Assembly: GCF_902460415.1 (NCBI RefSeq)
Contig: NZ_CABPTY010000002.1
Coordinates: 95,533 to 159,532, forward strand
Direction of reading: 5' to 3'
From: Campylobacter_A concisus_Y
GTDB taxonomy: Bacteria > Campylobacterota > Campylobacteria > Campylobacterales > Campylobacteraceae
Length of the DNA stretch: 64,000 nt
Positions 25,285-34,100 of this stretch are shown piece by piece. The notes beneath the pieces are model-generated. The model worked only from the letters and a program-made list of their open reading frames with translations. It was not told the DNA's origin and did not search any database. The translations under genes were made by a program, and so were the position numbers. Positions within the stretch are counted from its first letter, which is position 1; every line of letters starts with the position of its first letter.

Positions 25285-25851
25285 GTGTCTGAGCAAATTT
25301 TTAATAAGATATATGAGCTTCTTAGCAAGAATGAAGCCAAATTTAAAGTCCTAAATCATGAGAGTGCGACCACTTCAGAAGAGGTGGCAAAACTTAGGGG
25401 AACAAAGATGAGTCAAGGCGCAAAGGCTCTGGTTTGCTCTATAAAAGGGGTGGATGAGGAGAAATTTAGGCAAATTTTTAAAGATGAAAATGTGCTAAAT
25501 GATTATTTGCTAAGTGATGAAAAGCCAGCGATGAAGGCTGGTAAAATTTATATTTTGGCTATTTTGACAGCCGATATGCAAGCAAATCTTTATAGCTTGA
25601 CACAAAAATTTGAAGGCAAAAGAGCGAGCCTTGCTAGCCCAGATGAAGTTTTGGCATTGACAGATTGTGTTTTTGGTTCAGTGCCGCCATTTAGCTTTCA
25701 TAAAAATTTACACATTGTAGTTGATGAAAGGTTGCTACAAAGAAACGATGAGATCGCATTTAATGCAGGACTACTTGATAGATCGATCATTTTAAATACA
25801 AAAGATTATACGAAGATAGTACGACCAACGCTAATAAATTTTGCAGAATAA
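25285..25851 (+). CDS. YbaK/EbsC-family aminoacyl-tRNA deacylase
   Basis: This 188-residue protein has the editing-domain fold of YbaK/ProX, which removes mischarged amino acids from tRNA in trans. Family features are FKVLNHESATTSEEVAKLRG, SQGAKALVCSIKG, a conserved-lysine region and the closing DCVFGSVPPFSF. The start is GTG at 25285, set by AAAGGAAAG five bases before; the open frame runs back to 25096 but overlaps ung and is unlike the family. Which mischarged tRNA it edits is not readable. A hairpin follows the stop. Confidence 0.82.
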   Translation: MSEQIFNKIYELLSKNEAKFKVLNHESATTSEEVAKLRGTKMSQGAKALVCSIKGVDEEKFRQIFKDENVLNDYLLSDEKPAMKAGKIYILAILTADMQANLYSLTQKFEGKRASLASPDEVLALTDCVFGSVPPFSFHKNLHIVVDERLLQRNDEIAFNAGLLDRSIILNTKDYTKIVRPTLINFAE

Positions 25852-25854
25852 AAA

Positions 25855-25882
25855 AGTGCTAGGCTAACCACTTCCTAGCACT
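25855..25882 (+). terminator. Hairpin after the YbaK-type gene
   Basis: AGTGCTAGG and CCTAGCACT form a perfect 9-bp stem with a 10-base loop, four bases after the stop. The A run lies on its left side, so it is also well placed for minus-strand termination. Confidence 0.65.
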
Positions 25883-26256
25883 AAATATTGTCGGGAGAAA
25901 AATGAATTTAAATAATGCAAAGACGAGAAATTGCTAAATTCATTTCAAGAACAAATATTATCAGGCATAATCTTAAAATATAATAAATTATATANNNNNN
26001 NNNNNNNNNNNNNNNNNNNNNNNNNNNNNNNNNNNNNNNNNNNNNNNNNNNNNNNNNNNNNNNNNNNTAGGGATTTACATATTTAAATATAAATATATAT
26101 ATTTTATAAATAAATTTATAGATCAAAGCTTGTAGATTTAAAAAGAATTTATAAAAATTTGCTTAGTAAATATTAAGTTTAGCTTAAAGCCCATTTAGAT
26201 AAAATCCTTAATCGTTCTTTTATCGTAAAAAAGACAATTTGATATAAGGAAAAACA
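25883..26256. other. AT-rich intergenic region with an assembly gap
   Basis: This is a very AT-rich stretch interrupted by 73 N (25995-26067). The flanks contain TATATA-type runs, so the gap probably marks a low-complexity region; its true size is unknown. No gene is seen. A TAAAAT -10-like box for thrS lies at 26200-26205. Confidence 0.8.
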
Positions 26257-28077
26257 ATGAGCGATATCATCGCATACAAACTAAATGGCGAAATAGTCGA
26301 TACTCAAAGTATCGCAGGGCGAGAAAGTAGTGCTGAGCCTATCTATTTTGACAACTCAAAAGAAGCACTACACGTTATCAGACACTCCTGTGCACACCTC
26401 ATGGCACAAGCTATCAAATCACTCTATCCAAAGGCGAAATTCTTTGTCGGACCAAATGTAGAAGATGGATTTTATTATGATTTTAGAGTTGATGATGAGG
26501 GTACGAAACTAGGCGAGAGCGATCTAGCTGCGATTGAAGAAAAAATGAAAGAGCTTGCTGAGAAGAAATTTGACATCGTCAAAACCTGCTCAACTAAAGC
26601 TAATATGAGCGATAAATTTAAAGATGACGACCTAAAGCAAGAGGTCTTAAAAAGAATTCCAGATGGTGAAGTGAGCAGCTACTCGCAAGGTGATTTTGAA
26701 GATCTTTGCCGTGGACCACATGTGCCAAATACTAAATTTTTAAAATTTTTCAAGCTTACACGCGTGGCCGGAGCTTATCTTGGAGGCGATGAGAGCCGTG
26801 AGATGCTAACTAGAATTTACGGCACAGCTTATGCAGATAAAGAGAGTTTAAAAGAGCACATCCGAATCATCGAAGAGGCCAAAAAGCGTGACCACAGAAA
26901 GCTTGGCGTTGAGATGAAGTTATTTACTTTTGATGAAGAAGTGGGTGGCGGCTTGCCGATATGGTTACCAAATGGTGGACGCTTGCGCTCTAAGTTAGAG
27001 CAAATTTTATACAAAGCTCACCGCGAACGTGGCTACGAGCCAGTGCGAGGACCTGAGCTTTTAAAGGCTGACGTGTGGAGAAGAAGCGGCCACTACGCAA
27101 ACTATAAAGAAAATATGTACTTTACGACGATTGACGACGCGGAGTATGGCATAAAGCCGATGAACTGCGTTGGTCACATCAAAGTTTATCAAAGCGACAT
27201 CCGCTCATACCGCGATTTGCCACTTAAATTTTTCGAATACGGCGTAGTGCATCGCCATGAAAAAAGCGGCGTTTTACATGGACTTTTTAGAGTTCGCGAA
27301 TTTGCCCAGGACGACTCGCACATCTTTTGTATGCCAAGTCAAATCAAAGAAAATATCCTAGAAATTTTGAAATTTGCTGGCAAAATAATGGAAAATTTTG
27401 GTTTCCACTACGAGATGGAAATTTCAACCAAGCCTGCAAAAGCGATCGGCGGAGATGAAATTTGGGAAACGGCGACCAAAGCGCTAAAAGAAGCTCTTGA
27501 TGAAAATGGCTTTAAATACGGTATCGATGAGGGCGGCGGCGCATTCTACGGTCCAAAAATCGACATTAAGATCACTGATGCGCTTAAGAGAAAGTGGCAG
27601 TGCGGCACGATACAAGTTGATTTTAACTTGCCAGAGCGCTTTGATCTAGGATACATCGATGCAAACAACGAAAGACAACGCCCCGTAATGCTTCACAGAG
27701 CACTGCTTGGCAGTTTTGAGAGATTCATAGGAATTTTACTTGAGCATACTGCTGGTGAGCTACCATTTTTTATCGCTCCTACGCAAGTCGTCATTGTACC
27801 TATTAGCGACGCACATTTAGACTATGCAAAAGAAATTTCACGCGAGCTAAGAAAGATCAACGTCGATAGCGAGATCGCAAGTAAAAATGAGAGTTTAAAT
27901 AAGAGAATAAGAACGGCAGAAAAACAAAGGGTGCCTATGATAGTCGTGCTAGGAGACAACGAAGTAGCGAACAAGAGCGTTGCGCTACGCGACAGACAGG
28001 CTAGGACGCAGAGCGATATGAGCTTGGCGGAATTTATAAATTTAACGAAGGAGAAACTTAGTGAGGTACATTTTTGA
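26257..28077 (+). CDS. thrS: Threonyl-tRNA synthetase
   Basis: This 606-residue class II synthetase charges tRNA-Thr. The N-terminal TGS part is shortened and starts directly with IIAYKLNGEIVDTQS. The editing domain follows with HVIRHSCAHLMAQAI and the Cys of GDFEDLCRGPHVP. The catalytic core has the zinc Cys in MNCVGHI, motif 2 HRHEKSGVLHGLFRVREF with AQDDSHIFC, and motif 3 in MLHRALLGSFERFIGILLEH. The anticodon-binding domain is C-terminal. It is shorter than the E. coli 642, as expected for Campylobacter. Ribosome site AAGGAAAA precedes the ATG. infC overlaps its stop codon. No leader regulatory element is recognised. Confidence 0.97.
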   Translation: MSDIIAYKLNGEIVDTQSIAGRESSAEPIYFDNSKEALHVIRHSCAHLMAQAIKSLYPKAKFFVGPNVEDGFYYDFRVDDEGTKLGESDLAAIEEKMKELAEKKFDIVKTCSTKANMSDKFKDDDLKQEVLKRIPDGEVSSYSQGDFEDLCRGPHVPNTKFLKFFKLTRVAGAYLGGDESREMLTRIYGTAYADKESLKEHIRIIEEAKKRDHRKLGVEMKLFTFDEEVGGGLPIWLPNGGRLRSKLEQILYKAHRERGYEPVRGPELLKADVWRRSGHYANYKENMYFTTIDDAEYGIKPMNCVGHIKVYQSDIRSYRDLPLKFFEYGVVHRHEKSGVLHGLFRVREFAQDDSHIFCMPSQIKENILEILKFAGKIMENFGFHYEMEISTKPAKAIGGDEIWETATKALKEALDENGFKYGIDEGGGAFYGPKIDIKITDALKRKWQCGTIQVDFNLPERFDLGYIDANNERQRPVMLHRALLGSFERFIGILLEHTAGELPFFIAPTQVVIVPISDAHLDYAKEISRELRKINVDSEIASKNESLNKRIRTAEKQRVPMIVVLGDNEVANKSVALRDRQARTQSDMSLAEFINLTKEKLSEVHF

Positions 28078-28592
28078 GTAAGGAAAATGAAGTATTGCTC
28101 AATGAGGACATAAGGGCGAGAGAGGTAAGATGTGTAGGGGATGATGGCACAGCATACGGTGTCATCTCAAGAGAAGAGGCTTTAGAGATCTCAAATAAGC
28201 TTGGTCTTGATCTAGTTCTTATAGCGCCAGATGCGAAGCCACCAGTTTGCAAGATAATGGACTATGGTAAATTCCGTTATCAGCAAGAGAAAAAGCAAAA
28301 AGAAGCTAAAAAAAAGCAAAAAACCATCGAGATAAAAGAGATAAAACTCTCTGTCAAGATCGCCCAAAACGATATAAACTACAAGGTTAAACACGCAAGC
28401 GAGTTTTTGCAAGATGGCAAACACGTTAAATTTCGTGTCTTTTTAAAGGGTCGCGAGATGAGCACGCCAGAAGCTGGCGTAGCTATGCTTGAGAAGGTCT
28501 GGGAAATGATAAAAAATGAAGCTGATCGCGATAAAGAACCTATGATAGAAGGTCGTTATGTAAATATGCTTGTAACTCCAAAAAAGGGTTAA
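28074..28592 (+). CDS. infC: Translation initiation factor IF-3
   Basis: This 172-residue factor prevents early subunit joining and checks the initiator codon. N-domain: LNEDIRAREVRCVGDDGTAY and ISREEALEISNKLGLDLVLI; PPVCKIMDYGKFRYQQEKKQ leads to the lysine-rich linker; the C-domain has FRVFLKGREM. It starts with TTG, which overlaps the thrS TGA (TTGA). IF-3 genes typically use a rare start codon (AUU in E. coli) to allow self-regulation, and TTG may serve that role here. GTGAGG lies about eight bases before. It is separated from rpmI-rplT, which are at 13 kb. Confidence 0.97.
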   Translation: MSKENEVLLNEDIRAREVRCVGDDGTAYGVISREEALEISNKLGLDLVLIAPDAKPPVCKIMDYGKFRYQQEKKQKEAKKKQKTIEIKEIKLSVKIAQNDINYKVKHASEFLQDGKHVKFRVFLKGREMSTPEAGVAMLEKVWEMIKNEADRDKEPMIEGRYVNMLVTPKKG

Positions 28593-28598
28593 ATTTTC

Positions 28599-28628
28599 AC
28601 AAAGAGCAGGCTAGGGTTTGCTCTTTGT
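28599..28628 (+). terminator. Terminator of thrS-infC
   Basis: ACAAAGAGCA and TGCTCTTTGT form a perfect 10-bp stem with a 10-base loop, six bases after the infC stop. Confidence 0.75.
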
Positions 28629-29289
28629 TACATTAAATTTTTAATACAAAAACTCACAAATAACTATTTTCCAAAATCCTATCATTTTTGTATGTGTTAA
28701 ATTTACGCAAAGGCGTTTGCAGGGTTGATATACCTTATGGTTAAATTTGATAGGCAAAATTTGGATGTGGTTTAAATTTAGTAAATTTTGGTCTTTACTT
28801 GCTGGAATTTACCCGCTTTGTTATCGCTCGTATGGATGTTGTGTTGAAAATATTTCTTGTGAGCTTACAAAATTTTAGTGCTTGCGTGAGTATTTTTAAG
28901 CTAAATTTTGCCTAATATCTAGCTAAATTTGGCAATGGGATATCGCTTTAATAATACTTTTTTACAAAAAGCTTTGACTACTCTTGGTTTTATGTGGCGA
29001 CCAAATTTGACGATAAATTTGCTTGTTCGTGGATTAAATGGAGCAAATTTTAATTTTTGCTTACTAGAATTTGCTTCATCCTTTTTCTGCAAACCATTAC
29101 ATGGACCGCTTTGCTGAAATTTGGCTAGGTAAGGGTAATCTGTTAGAGTAAATTTGATAACTTCTTGTGAATTTGTAAGTTTATGGTACTTATGCTTAGC
29201 ATTTTAAGCTAAATTTCGCCTAGTAGCTGTATAAATTTGCTAAAAAATTCGCTTGTTTGTAGTTTAAATTTATAAAAGAGAATTTAGGC
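28629..29289. other. Gene-free interval with diverged internal repeats
   Basis: No gene is supported; a 62-codon + frame at 28929 has no ribosome site or family. The words AAATTTG/CAAATTT recur. A segment at about 28852-28925 (TTCTTGTGAGCTTACAAAAT through TTTTTAAGCTAAATTTTGCC) resembles one about 310 bp later at 29162-29235. This suggests an old, decayed duplication, alignable only by eye. Confidence 0.4.
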
Positions 29290-29660
29290 TGGGTGAGCAT
29301 CAATTTACTAAATTTTATAAGCCATTTCTTGGCAAAAATCAAATGCCCTATAATCTGCTTGGATAAAATTTAGTGTTTGCTCATTCTCTGTCAGGACTTC
29401 TTCATTTTGCCTTGCTATATCGATGCAAGCTAACACTATAAAAATTTCTCGCTCGCAACGCGCCTACTAAAAATTTCAGCCACACATAAACATACCGCTC
29501 GTGCAATCAAGCAAAAGCATCAATGGCAAAAACTTTCAAATTTATTGCACAAACCTCGCCACTCCACCATTTGCCACCACGCCAGCTTTTTTGACAATTT
29601 TCTATTAAATGCTCTAAAAATAGTGATCTGCTCGCCAACTTAGTGTAAATACTTTAAATT
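29290..29660 (-). pseudogene. Decayed second copy of the SMI1/KNR4 gene
   Basis: This stretch aligns over about 370 bases with the 3' two thirds of the intact gene at 31436-32023, plus its downstream flank from 29265. Nearly identical blocks include TTGCCTTGCTATATCGATGC, GCTCGTGCAATCAAGCAAAA and CCTCGCCACTCCACCATTTG. Indels and stops break every frame and the 5' part is missing or unrecognisable. The two copies sit on either side of gdhA in the same orientation, about 2.1 kb apart. Confidence 0.85.
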
Positions 29661-29825
29661 TAGGCGAGCTTCAAATCCACATATATCACACCACCGCGAA
29701 TTTGTCAAAACGAACGCTGCATAAAATACTTCAAATTAGCGTAAATTTTAATAGTTTGTCAGTAAAATTTGCCATACGAAAGGCAAATTCTTTTTTAACT
29801 AAAAGCCTAAAACTATTCCATATTG
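29661..29825. other. AT-rich interval before the gdhA terminator
   Basis: No gene or RNA is recognised. It may hold further unalignable remains of the SMI1/KNR4 copy. Confidence 0.4.
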
Positions 29826-29856
29826 ATTTACGTCCAAATTTAACTTGGACGTAAAT
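29826..29856 (-). terminator. Terminator of gdhA
   Basis: ATTTACGTCCAA and TTGGACGTAAAT form a perfect 12-bp stem with a seven-base loop, 27 bp past the gdhA stop on the minus strand. Confidence 0.75.
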
Positions 29857-29882
29857 TTATAGAGCTAAGAGCAAAATCAGCC

Positions 29883-31241
29883 CTACACATATCCCTGATC
29901 TATCATAGCATCGGCCACTTTTCTAAAGCCAGCGATATTTGAGCCAAGCACCAAGTTGCCCTCATTGCCAAACTCTTTACTCGTTTCGTAGCTTAGCTCA
30001 AAGATGTGGTTCATGATGCCATGAAGTCTGCGATCGACCTCCTCGAAGCTCCACGAAGTCATGCCGGCGTTTTGCATCATCTCAAGGCCACTTGTGCCCA
30101 CGCCGCCTGCGTTTGCCGCCTTTGCCGGAGCGAAGTAAAAATCCTTTTGTGCTAGCATGAAATTTATCGCATCAAGCGTGCTTGGCATATTTGCGCCCTC
30201 AGCCACGAAGCGGCAGCCGTTAGCGTAGAGTGTCTTTATGTCAGCTAGATGTAGCTCGTTTTGCGTCGCGCACGGAAATGCCCCGTCGCACGGCACGTCC
30301 CACACGCCGTTTCTGCCCTCTTTGTACTCGCTCACGCTTACGTATTTTGCGTTCGGTCTAAATTTGATGTATTCGCTAAGGCGCGCGCGTTTTACTTCTT
30401 TTATCTCTTTAAGGACGGCTAGATCGATGCCCTCGGCGTCGTAAACGTATCCGTTTGAATCAGAAACCGTGATAGGCAGCGCGCCTACTTGATAGAGCTT
30501 TTCTACCGTGTAGATGGCGACGTTTCCGCTACCGCTTATGCTGCATTTTTTGCCCTCTAGCCCAAGGCCCGCTTTTTGCAGCATGTTTTGCGTGAAGTAT
30601 ACCAGCCCGTATCCGGTCGCCTCCGTGCGCGCTAAGCTACCGCCCCAGTTTAGGCCCTTGCCCGTTAGTATGCCGTCAAATCTGCCCGTGAGTTTTTTAT
30701 ATTGCCCAAACATATAGCCGATCTCGCGCGCGCCCACGCCGATATCGCCTGCGGGCACGTCCACGGTGTTGCCGATGTGGCGGTATAGCTCGCTCATAAA
30801 CGCTTGGCAAAAGCGCATTATCTCGCCCTCGCTCTTGCCTTTTGGGTCAAAGGTACTGCCGCCTTTTGCGCCGCCGATATTTACGCCCGTGAGCGAGTTT
30901 TTAAAAATTTGCTCAAATCCTAGAAATTTTAGCACGCCAAGATCCACGCTAGGGTGGAGCCTTAGACCGCCCTTGTATGGGCCCACGGCTGAGTTAAACT
31001 GCACGCGGTAGCCGTTATTTACCTGCGGTCTGCCGTCATCGCCCGTGTACGTGACGCGAAAGATCACCGTGCGCTCAGGGATGACGATACGCTCTAGGAT
31101 CGCGTGTTTTTGGTACTTGCTCTCTTTTTTTATAAGCGGCTCTAGGCTGTTTAAAACCTCAGTCGCAGCTTGGACAAAGACGCCTTGACCTGGGTTGGTC
31201 TTCTTTATCCACTCCATCGTTTGTTCGATGTACTCGCTCAT
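29883..31241 (-). CDS. gdhA: NADP-specific glutamate dehydrogenase
   Basis: This 452-residue hexameric dehydrogenase makes glutamate from 2-oxoglutarate and ammonium. Substrate-site motifs are FNSAVGPYKGGLRLHPSVD, IGGAKGGSTFDPKGKS (catalytic Lys) and PAGDIGVGAREIGYMFGQY. The Rossmann part has CSISGSGNVAIYTVEKL, whose GSGNVA suits NADPH. Length matches the family. The middle of the gene (about 30230-31110) is clearly richer in G+C and CG dinucleotides than both ends and the neighbours, which fits recombination with a more GC-rich relative. AAAGGAGCAAAA precedes the ATG. It is flanked by an intact and a decayed SMI1/KNR4 copy. Confidence 0.96.
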   Translation of the reverse strand: MSEYIEQTMEWIKKTNPGQGVFVQAATEVLNSLEPLIKKESKYQKHAILERIVIPERTVIFRVTYTGDDGRPQVNNGYRVQFNSAVGPYKGGLRLHPSVDLGVLKFLGFEQIFKNSLTGVNIGGAKGGSTFDPKGKSEGEIMRFCQAFMSELYRHIGNTVDVPAGDIGVGAREIGYMFGQYKKLTGRFDGILTGKGLNWGGSLARTEATGYGLVYFTQNMLQKAGLGLEGKKCSISGSGNVAIYTVEKLYQVGALPITVSDSNGYVYDAEGIDLAVLKEIKEVKRARLSEYIKFRPNAKYVSVSEYKEGRNGVWDVPCDGAFPCATQNELHLADIKTLYANGCRFVAEGANMPSTLDAINFMLAQKDFYFAPAKAANAGGVGTSGLEMMQNAGMTSWSFEEVDRRLHGIMNHIFELSYETSKEFGNEGNLVLGSNIAGFRKVADAMIDQGYV

Positions 31242-31412
31242 TTTTGCTCCTTTTTCCTTTTTTTGTAGTTAAATATTAGCTCGGCTAGAAAAAATTTTTA
31301 TTTAAATTTATTTTTATATTTTTATTTTAGGCGATGAGCGTTACATATCGAAACTAAATTTATAAAAAGTGGTTTTTGTTTCGATCACTAGGATAAATTT
31401 ATAAAAGAGATT

Positions 31413-31430
31413 TTAGGCTAAGAAGCCTAA
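31413..31430 (-). terminator. Terminator of the SMI1/KNR4 gene
   Basis: TTAGGCT and AGCCTAA form a 7-bp stem a few bases past the stop. On the minus strand it is followed by AAAATC, so termination may be weak. Confidence 0.45.
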
Positions 31431-31435
31431 TTTTG

Positions 31436-32023
31436 CTAAATTTCATATGCTATCTCTTGCCAGAAAAGAAGGGCTCTACCATCTGCTTGGACAAATTTTA
31501 GGATTTGCTCGGTTGATGGTAGGGTTTCTTCATTTAGCCTTGCTATATCGATGCTAGCAAGTGCTATGAAAAATTTCTCAAAGTCGCTTGCGATGCATCT
31601 ACCGCAAAGCTCCTCATCTCCAAAGAGCCATGCATAGACCGCGCCACTCGTGCAATCAAGCAAAAATATCCACGGATCACCCATGGCAAAGACTATCAAA
31701 TTTAAAGGGCGAGCCTCGCCACTCCACCATTTGCCACCAAACTCATCTACGCTATTTAGTCGTACTATATCGCTTGCATAGTCACCTCTGGAGCCAAATT
31801 TGACATTGCAAATTTCAAAATTTCCAAGGTCAAATTTGCTTAAAAGCTTTGTAAATTTAGCTGGGAAATTTACGCCAAGAGCCTTTTGTGCATTTTTAAG
31901 TGCTTGTGTGGTAGCTTTAACATCATTTTGAAGCAAGAGTCTCATGCCAGTCATACCCTCTTGCTCTAGCGGTAAGAAAATTTGATCTAACTTTTGAGCT
32001 ATCTGGTTTAACTTTAAAAACAT
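31436..32023 (-). CDS. SMI1/KNR4 family protein
   Basis: This 195-residue soluble protein has the SUKH/SMI1-KNR4 pattern: an N-terminal helical part, LGVNFPAKFTKLLSKFDLGN, NLIVFAMGDPWIFLLDCTSG and VYAWLFGDEEL, then a helical tail. In bacteria SUKH proteins often act as immunity proteins against secreted nuclease or deaminase toxins, but many are lone genes. No toxin gene is adjacent. AAAGGACTG precedes the ATG. A decayed copy lies across gdhA, as is common for duplicated immunity genes. Function here is unproven. Confidence 0.75.
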   Translation of the reverse strand: MFLKLNQIAQKLDQIFLPLEQEGMTGMRLLLQNDVKATTQALKNAQKALGVNFPAKFTKLLSKFDLGNFEICNVKFGSRGDYASDIVRLNSVDEFGGKWWSGEARPLNLIVFAMGDPWIFLLDCTSGAVYAWLFGDEELCGRCIASDFEKFFIALASIDIARLNEETLPSTEQILKFVQADGRALLFWQEIAYEI

Positions 32024-32198
32024 ATCAGTCCTTTAATCTGCTAAATTTTGGCAAATTTTATCAAATTTAACTCGGTGCGCTTTTAATTTTGACCCATTTG
32101 CCGCCAAACTTAGACTACGATCTTCATAAATTTAAAAAGCTAGCATAGATAACTAAAAAAACTAGCAATCACTAAATGCGAGATGTTAAGGAGGGCGA
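32024..32198. other. AT-rich spacer before a gene remnant
   Basis: No gene is seen. An AAGGAGGGCG at about 32188 is a preserved ribosome site of the remnant that starts at 32199. Confidence 0.5.
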
Positions 32199-32504
32199 AT
32201 GCTTTACTTTGGCACCGCTAGCAATGGCGGACATCTCTATGCCGTGGATGCAAAAATAGCGAGGTGATATTTAAATTTAAACAAGTGGCGCGGAGTACTT
32301 TGCTTGGGTTAATGGTCAAATTTTGCTTGCAAACCGCAAAATAAGCCAGCTTTGATAAGCGCTAAAAATGGCTTGCTACTAAAAGAGATAGAGTTTGAGA
32401 AATTTAGACTTAGCACAGATCAGATCATACTAGTAAGCGGTGGCAAGCTCTACGCTATGGCAAATGATAAAGCCAAGACGCATACAGTTTGCGTGGAAAT
32501 TTAG
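32199..32504 (+). pseudogene. Frameshifted beta-propeller (PQQ-like repeat) gene remnant
   Basis: A good ribosome site and ATG open MLYFGTASNGGHLYAVDA, then the frame breaks. Continuations in other frames are KNSEVIFKF, SGAEYFAWVNGQILLANRKI and, back in the first frame, ALISAKNGLLLKEIEF and LSTDQIILVSGGKLYAMAND, ending at TAG. About three frameshifts in 300 bases separate them. The pattern (repeated strands with LYAVDAK) resembles PQQ/WD-type propellers. Decay looks fairly recent because the segments are still clean. The stop lies in the terminator shared with the next gene. Confidence 0.7.
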
Positions 32505-32529
32505 CTTTGGCGAAATTTGTCGCCAAAGC
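32504..32529 (-). terminator. Terminator of the biotin carboxylase gene
   Basis: GCTTTGGCG and CGCCAAAGC form a perfect 9-bp stem with an 8-base loop, 15 bp past the stop at 32545. It could serve both strands. Confidence 0.65.
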
Positions 32530-32544
32530 CATAATGAGATAAAT

Positions 32545-33984
32545 TTATCTCTTCTTTTTATATCTTTTTATCGCCTCTACGATGACTTCTTCTAGGTCGT
32601 CGTTTGGCTCTTTGTTCATGTCATCATAGGTGTTTTCAAGGATAGTTTTTAAGTTTTTCTCAACGTAGCTAGTATCGAAAAATCCTCGTCTAAACTCCTT
32701 GCTTTTGCTAATCGTTAGCAAAAATGGGATGATCGTTCGCACGCCTTCGATGGTAAATTCTTCAAGTGCTCTTTCAAGCTTATTTACCGCTAGGTCGTAA
32801 TCGGTTGCCTTTACGATCAGCTTTGCGATCAAAGAGTCATAAAATGGTGGTATGGTGTAGTCTTTATAGACGTGGCTATCGACACGTACAGATGGGCCAA
32901 GAGCTGGGTAGTAGCCCTCGATCGTGCCTGGTGCTGGGATGAAATTCTCCCAGACATTTTCAGCCGTGATCCTCGCCTCTATCGCGTAGCCGCGTGGCTT
33001 TATATCACTTTGCTCGATTTCTAAAATCTCGCCAGCTGCGATCCTTATCTGTCTAACAACTAGGTCGTGGCCGGTGATCTCTTCGGTGATGCCATGCTCC
33101 ACTTGGATACGAGTGTTCATCTCCATGAAGTAAAAGTTGTTGTAGTCATCTAGTAAAAACTCGATCGTTCCTACATTTGAGTAGCCCACAGCCTTTGCAG
33201 CGGCCACTGCGGTCACGCCCATTATCTTTCTTAAATTTTCGCTAATTGATGGGCAAGGTGCGATCTCAATGATCTTTTGGTGGCGCCTTTGGATAGAGCA
33301 GTCACGCTCGCAAAGGTGGATGATATTGCCGTAGTTGTCACCTAAAATTTGAAACTCGATGTGACGAGGATTAACGACAAGCTTCTCCATGAAAACCTCA
33401 TCGTTGTTAAAGTAGGTCTTTGCTTCTCTGGTGCACGACTCAAAGGCATCTTGCATATCTTCTTCTTGCCAAACTTCTCTGATGCCACGTCCGCCTCCGC
33501 CTCCACTTGCTTTTAAGATGACTGGGTAGCCGATGCGTCTAGCGTGCTCTTTTATGGCGTCCATGCTCTCGTCATTTAGCTTTTCTGTGCCTGGAACGAT
33601 TGGTATGCCGTTTCTCTTCATCAGGTATCTTGCGATATTTTTATCACCCATTTTTCTGATCACTTCAGCCTTTGGACCGATAAAGATAAGTCCAGCGTCC
33701 TCGACCGCCTTTGCAAATTCGTAGTTTTCGCTTAAAAAGCCGTATCCTGGGTGTATCGCGTCAGCTCCGCACTCTTTAGCAAGCTTTACGATAGCTTTGG
33801 CGTCAAGATAACCTTTGATCGGATCTTCGCCCACTTGATAGGCCTCATCAGCGATCCTTACATGCAAGCACTCGCTATCTGGCGCTGTGTAAATTCCTAC
33901 GCTTTGGATGTGTAAATCCCTACAAGCTCTGACTATCCTAACTGCGATCTCACCACGATTTGCAATAAGAATTTTATGTATCAT
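32545..33984 (-). CDS. accC: Biotin carboxylase subunit (AccC / PycA type)
   Basis: This 479-residue ATP-grasp enzyme carboxylates the biotin of a carrier protein, for acetyl-CoA carboxylase or two-subunit pyruvate carboxylase. Landmarks are KILIANRGEIAVRIVRACRD, IHPGYGFLSENYEFA, the Gly-rich ILKASGGGGGRGIREV, IEFQILGDNYGNIIHLCERD, SIQRRHQKIIEIAPCP and FYFMEMNTRIQVEHGITEE. The usual EHPVTE is EHGITE. An extended Lys/Asp-rich C-terminal tail follows. No biotin carboxyl carrier gene is adjacent; accC normally sits beside accB, so this copy may be the pyruvate carboxylase A subunit instead. The gene symbol is therefore tentative. Confidence 0.88.
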   Translation of the reverse strand: MIHKILIANRGEIAVRIVRACRDLHIQSVGIYTAPDSECLHVRIADEAYQVGEDPIKGYLDAKAIVKLAKECGADAIHPGYGFLSENYEFAKAVEDAGLIFIGPKAEVIRKMGDKNIARYLMKRNGIPIVPGTEKLNDESMDAIKEHARRIGYPVILKASGGGGGRGIREVWQEEDMQDAFESCTREAKTYFNNDEVFMEKLVVNPRHIEFQILGDNYGNIIHLCERDCSIQRRHQKIIEIAPCPSISENLRKIMGVTAVAAAKAVGYSNVGTIEFLLDDYNNFYFMEMNTRIQVEHGITEEITGHDLVVRQIRIAAGEILEIEQSDIKPRGYAIEARITAENVWENFIPAPGTIEGYYPALGPSVRVDSHVYKDYTIPPFYDSLIAKLIVKATDYDLAVNKLERALEEFTIEGVRTIIPFLLTISKSKEFRRGFFDTSYVEKNLKTILENTYDDMNKEPNDDLEEVIVEAIKRYKKKR

Positions 33985-34065
33985 AGGCTATCCTTTTTGA
34001 GTTTTTCCTATCATATAACTATTCGTTTTATTTTTAGATAAATTTATTAAGTCTGGTTTTAAAAT

Positions 34066-34094
34066 TTGAGTGCAAAGGCTAAATTTACACTCAA
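34066..34094 (-). terminator. Terminator of the glmM operon
   Basis: TTGAGTG and CACTCAA form a 7-bp stem with a 15-base loop. On the minus strand it is followed by ATTTTAAAAC, 7 bp past the last stop of the operon. Confidence 0.6.
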
Positions 34095-34100
34095 GTTTTT

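Noticed and set aside
25908..26126. 72-codon minus-strand frame spanning the N run
   Set aside because: A third of it is N and the rest is AT-rich low complexity; no ribosome site or family.
28929..29117. 62-codon + strand frame after infC
   Set aside because: No ribosome site, no family, and it lies in a region of decayed repeats.
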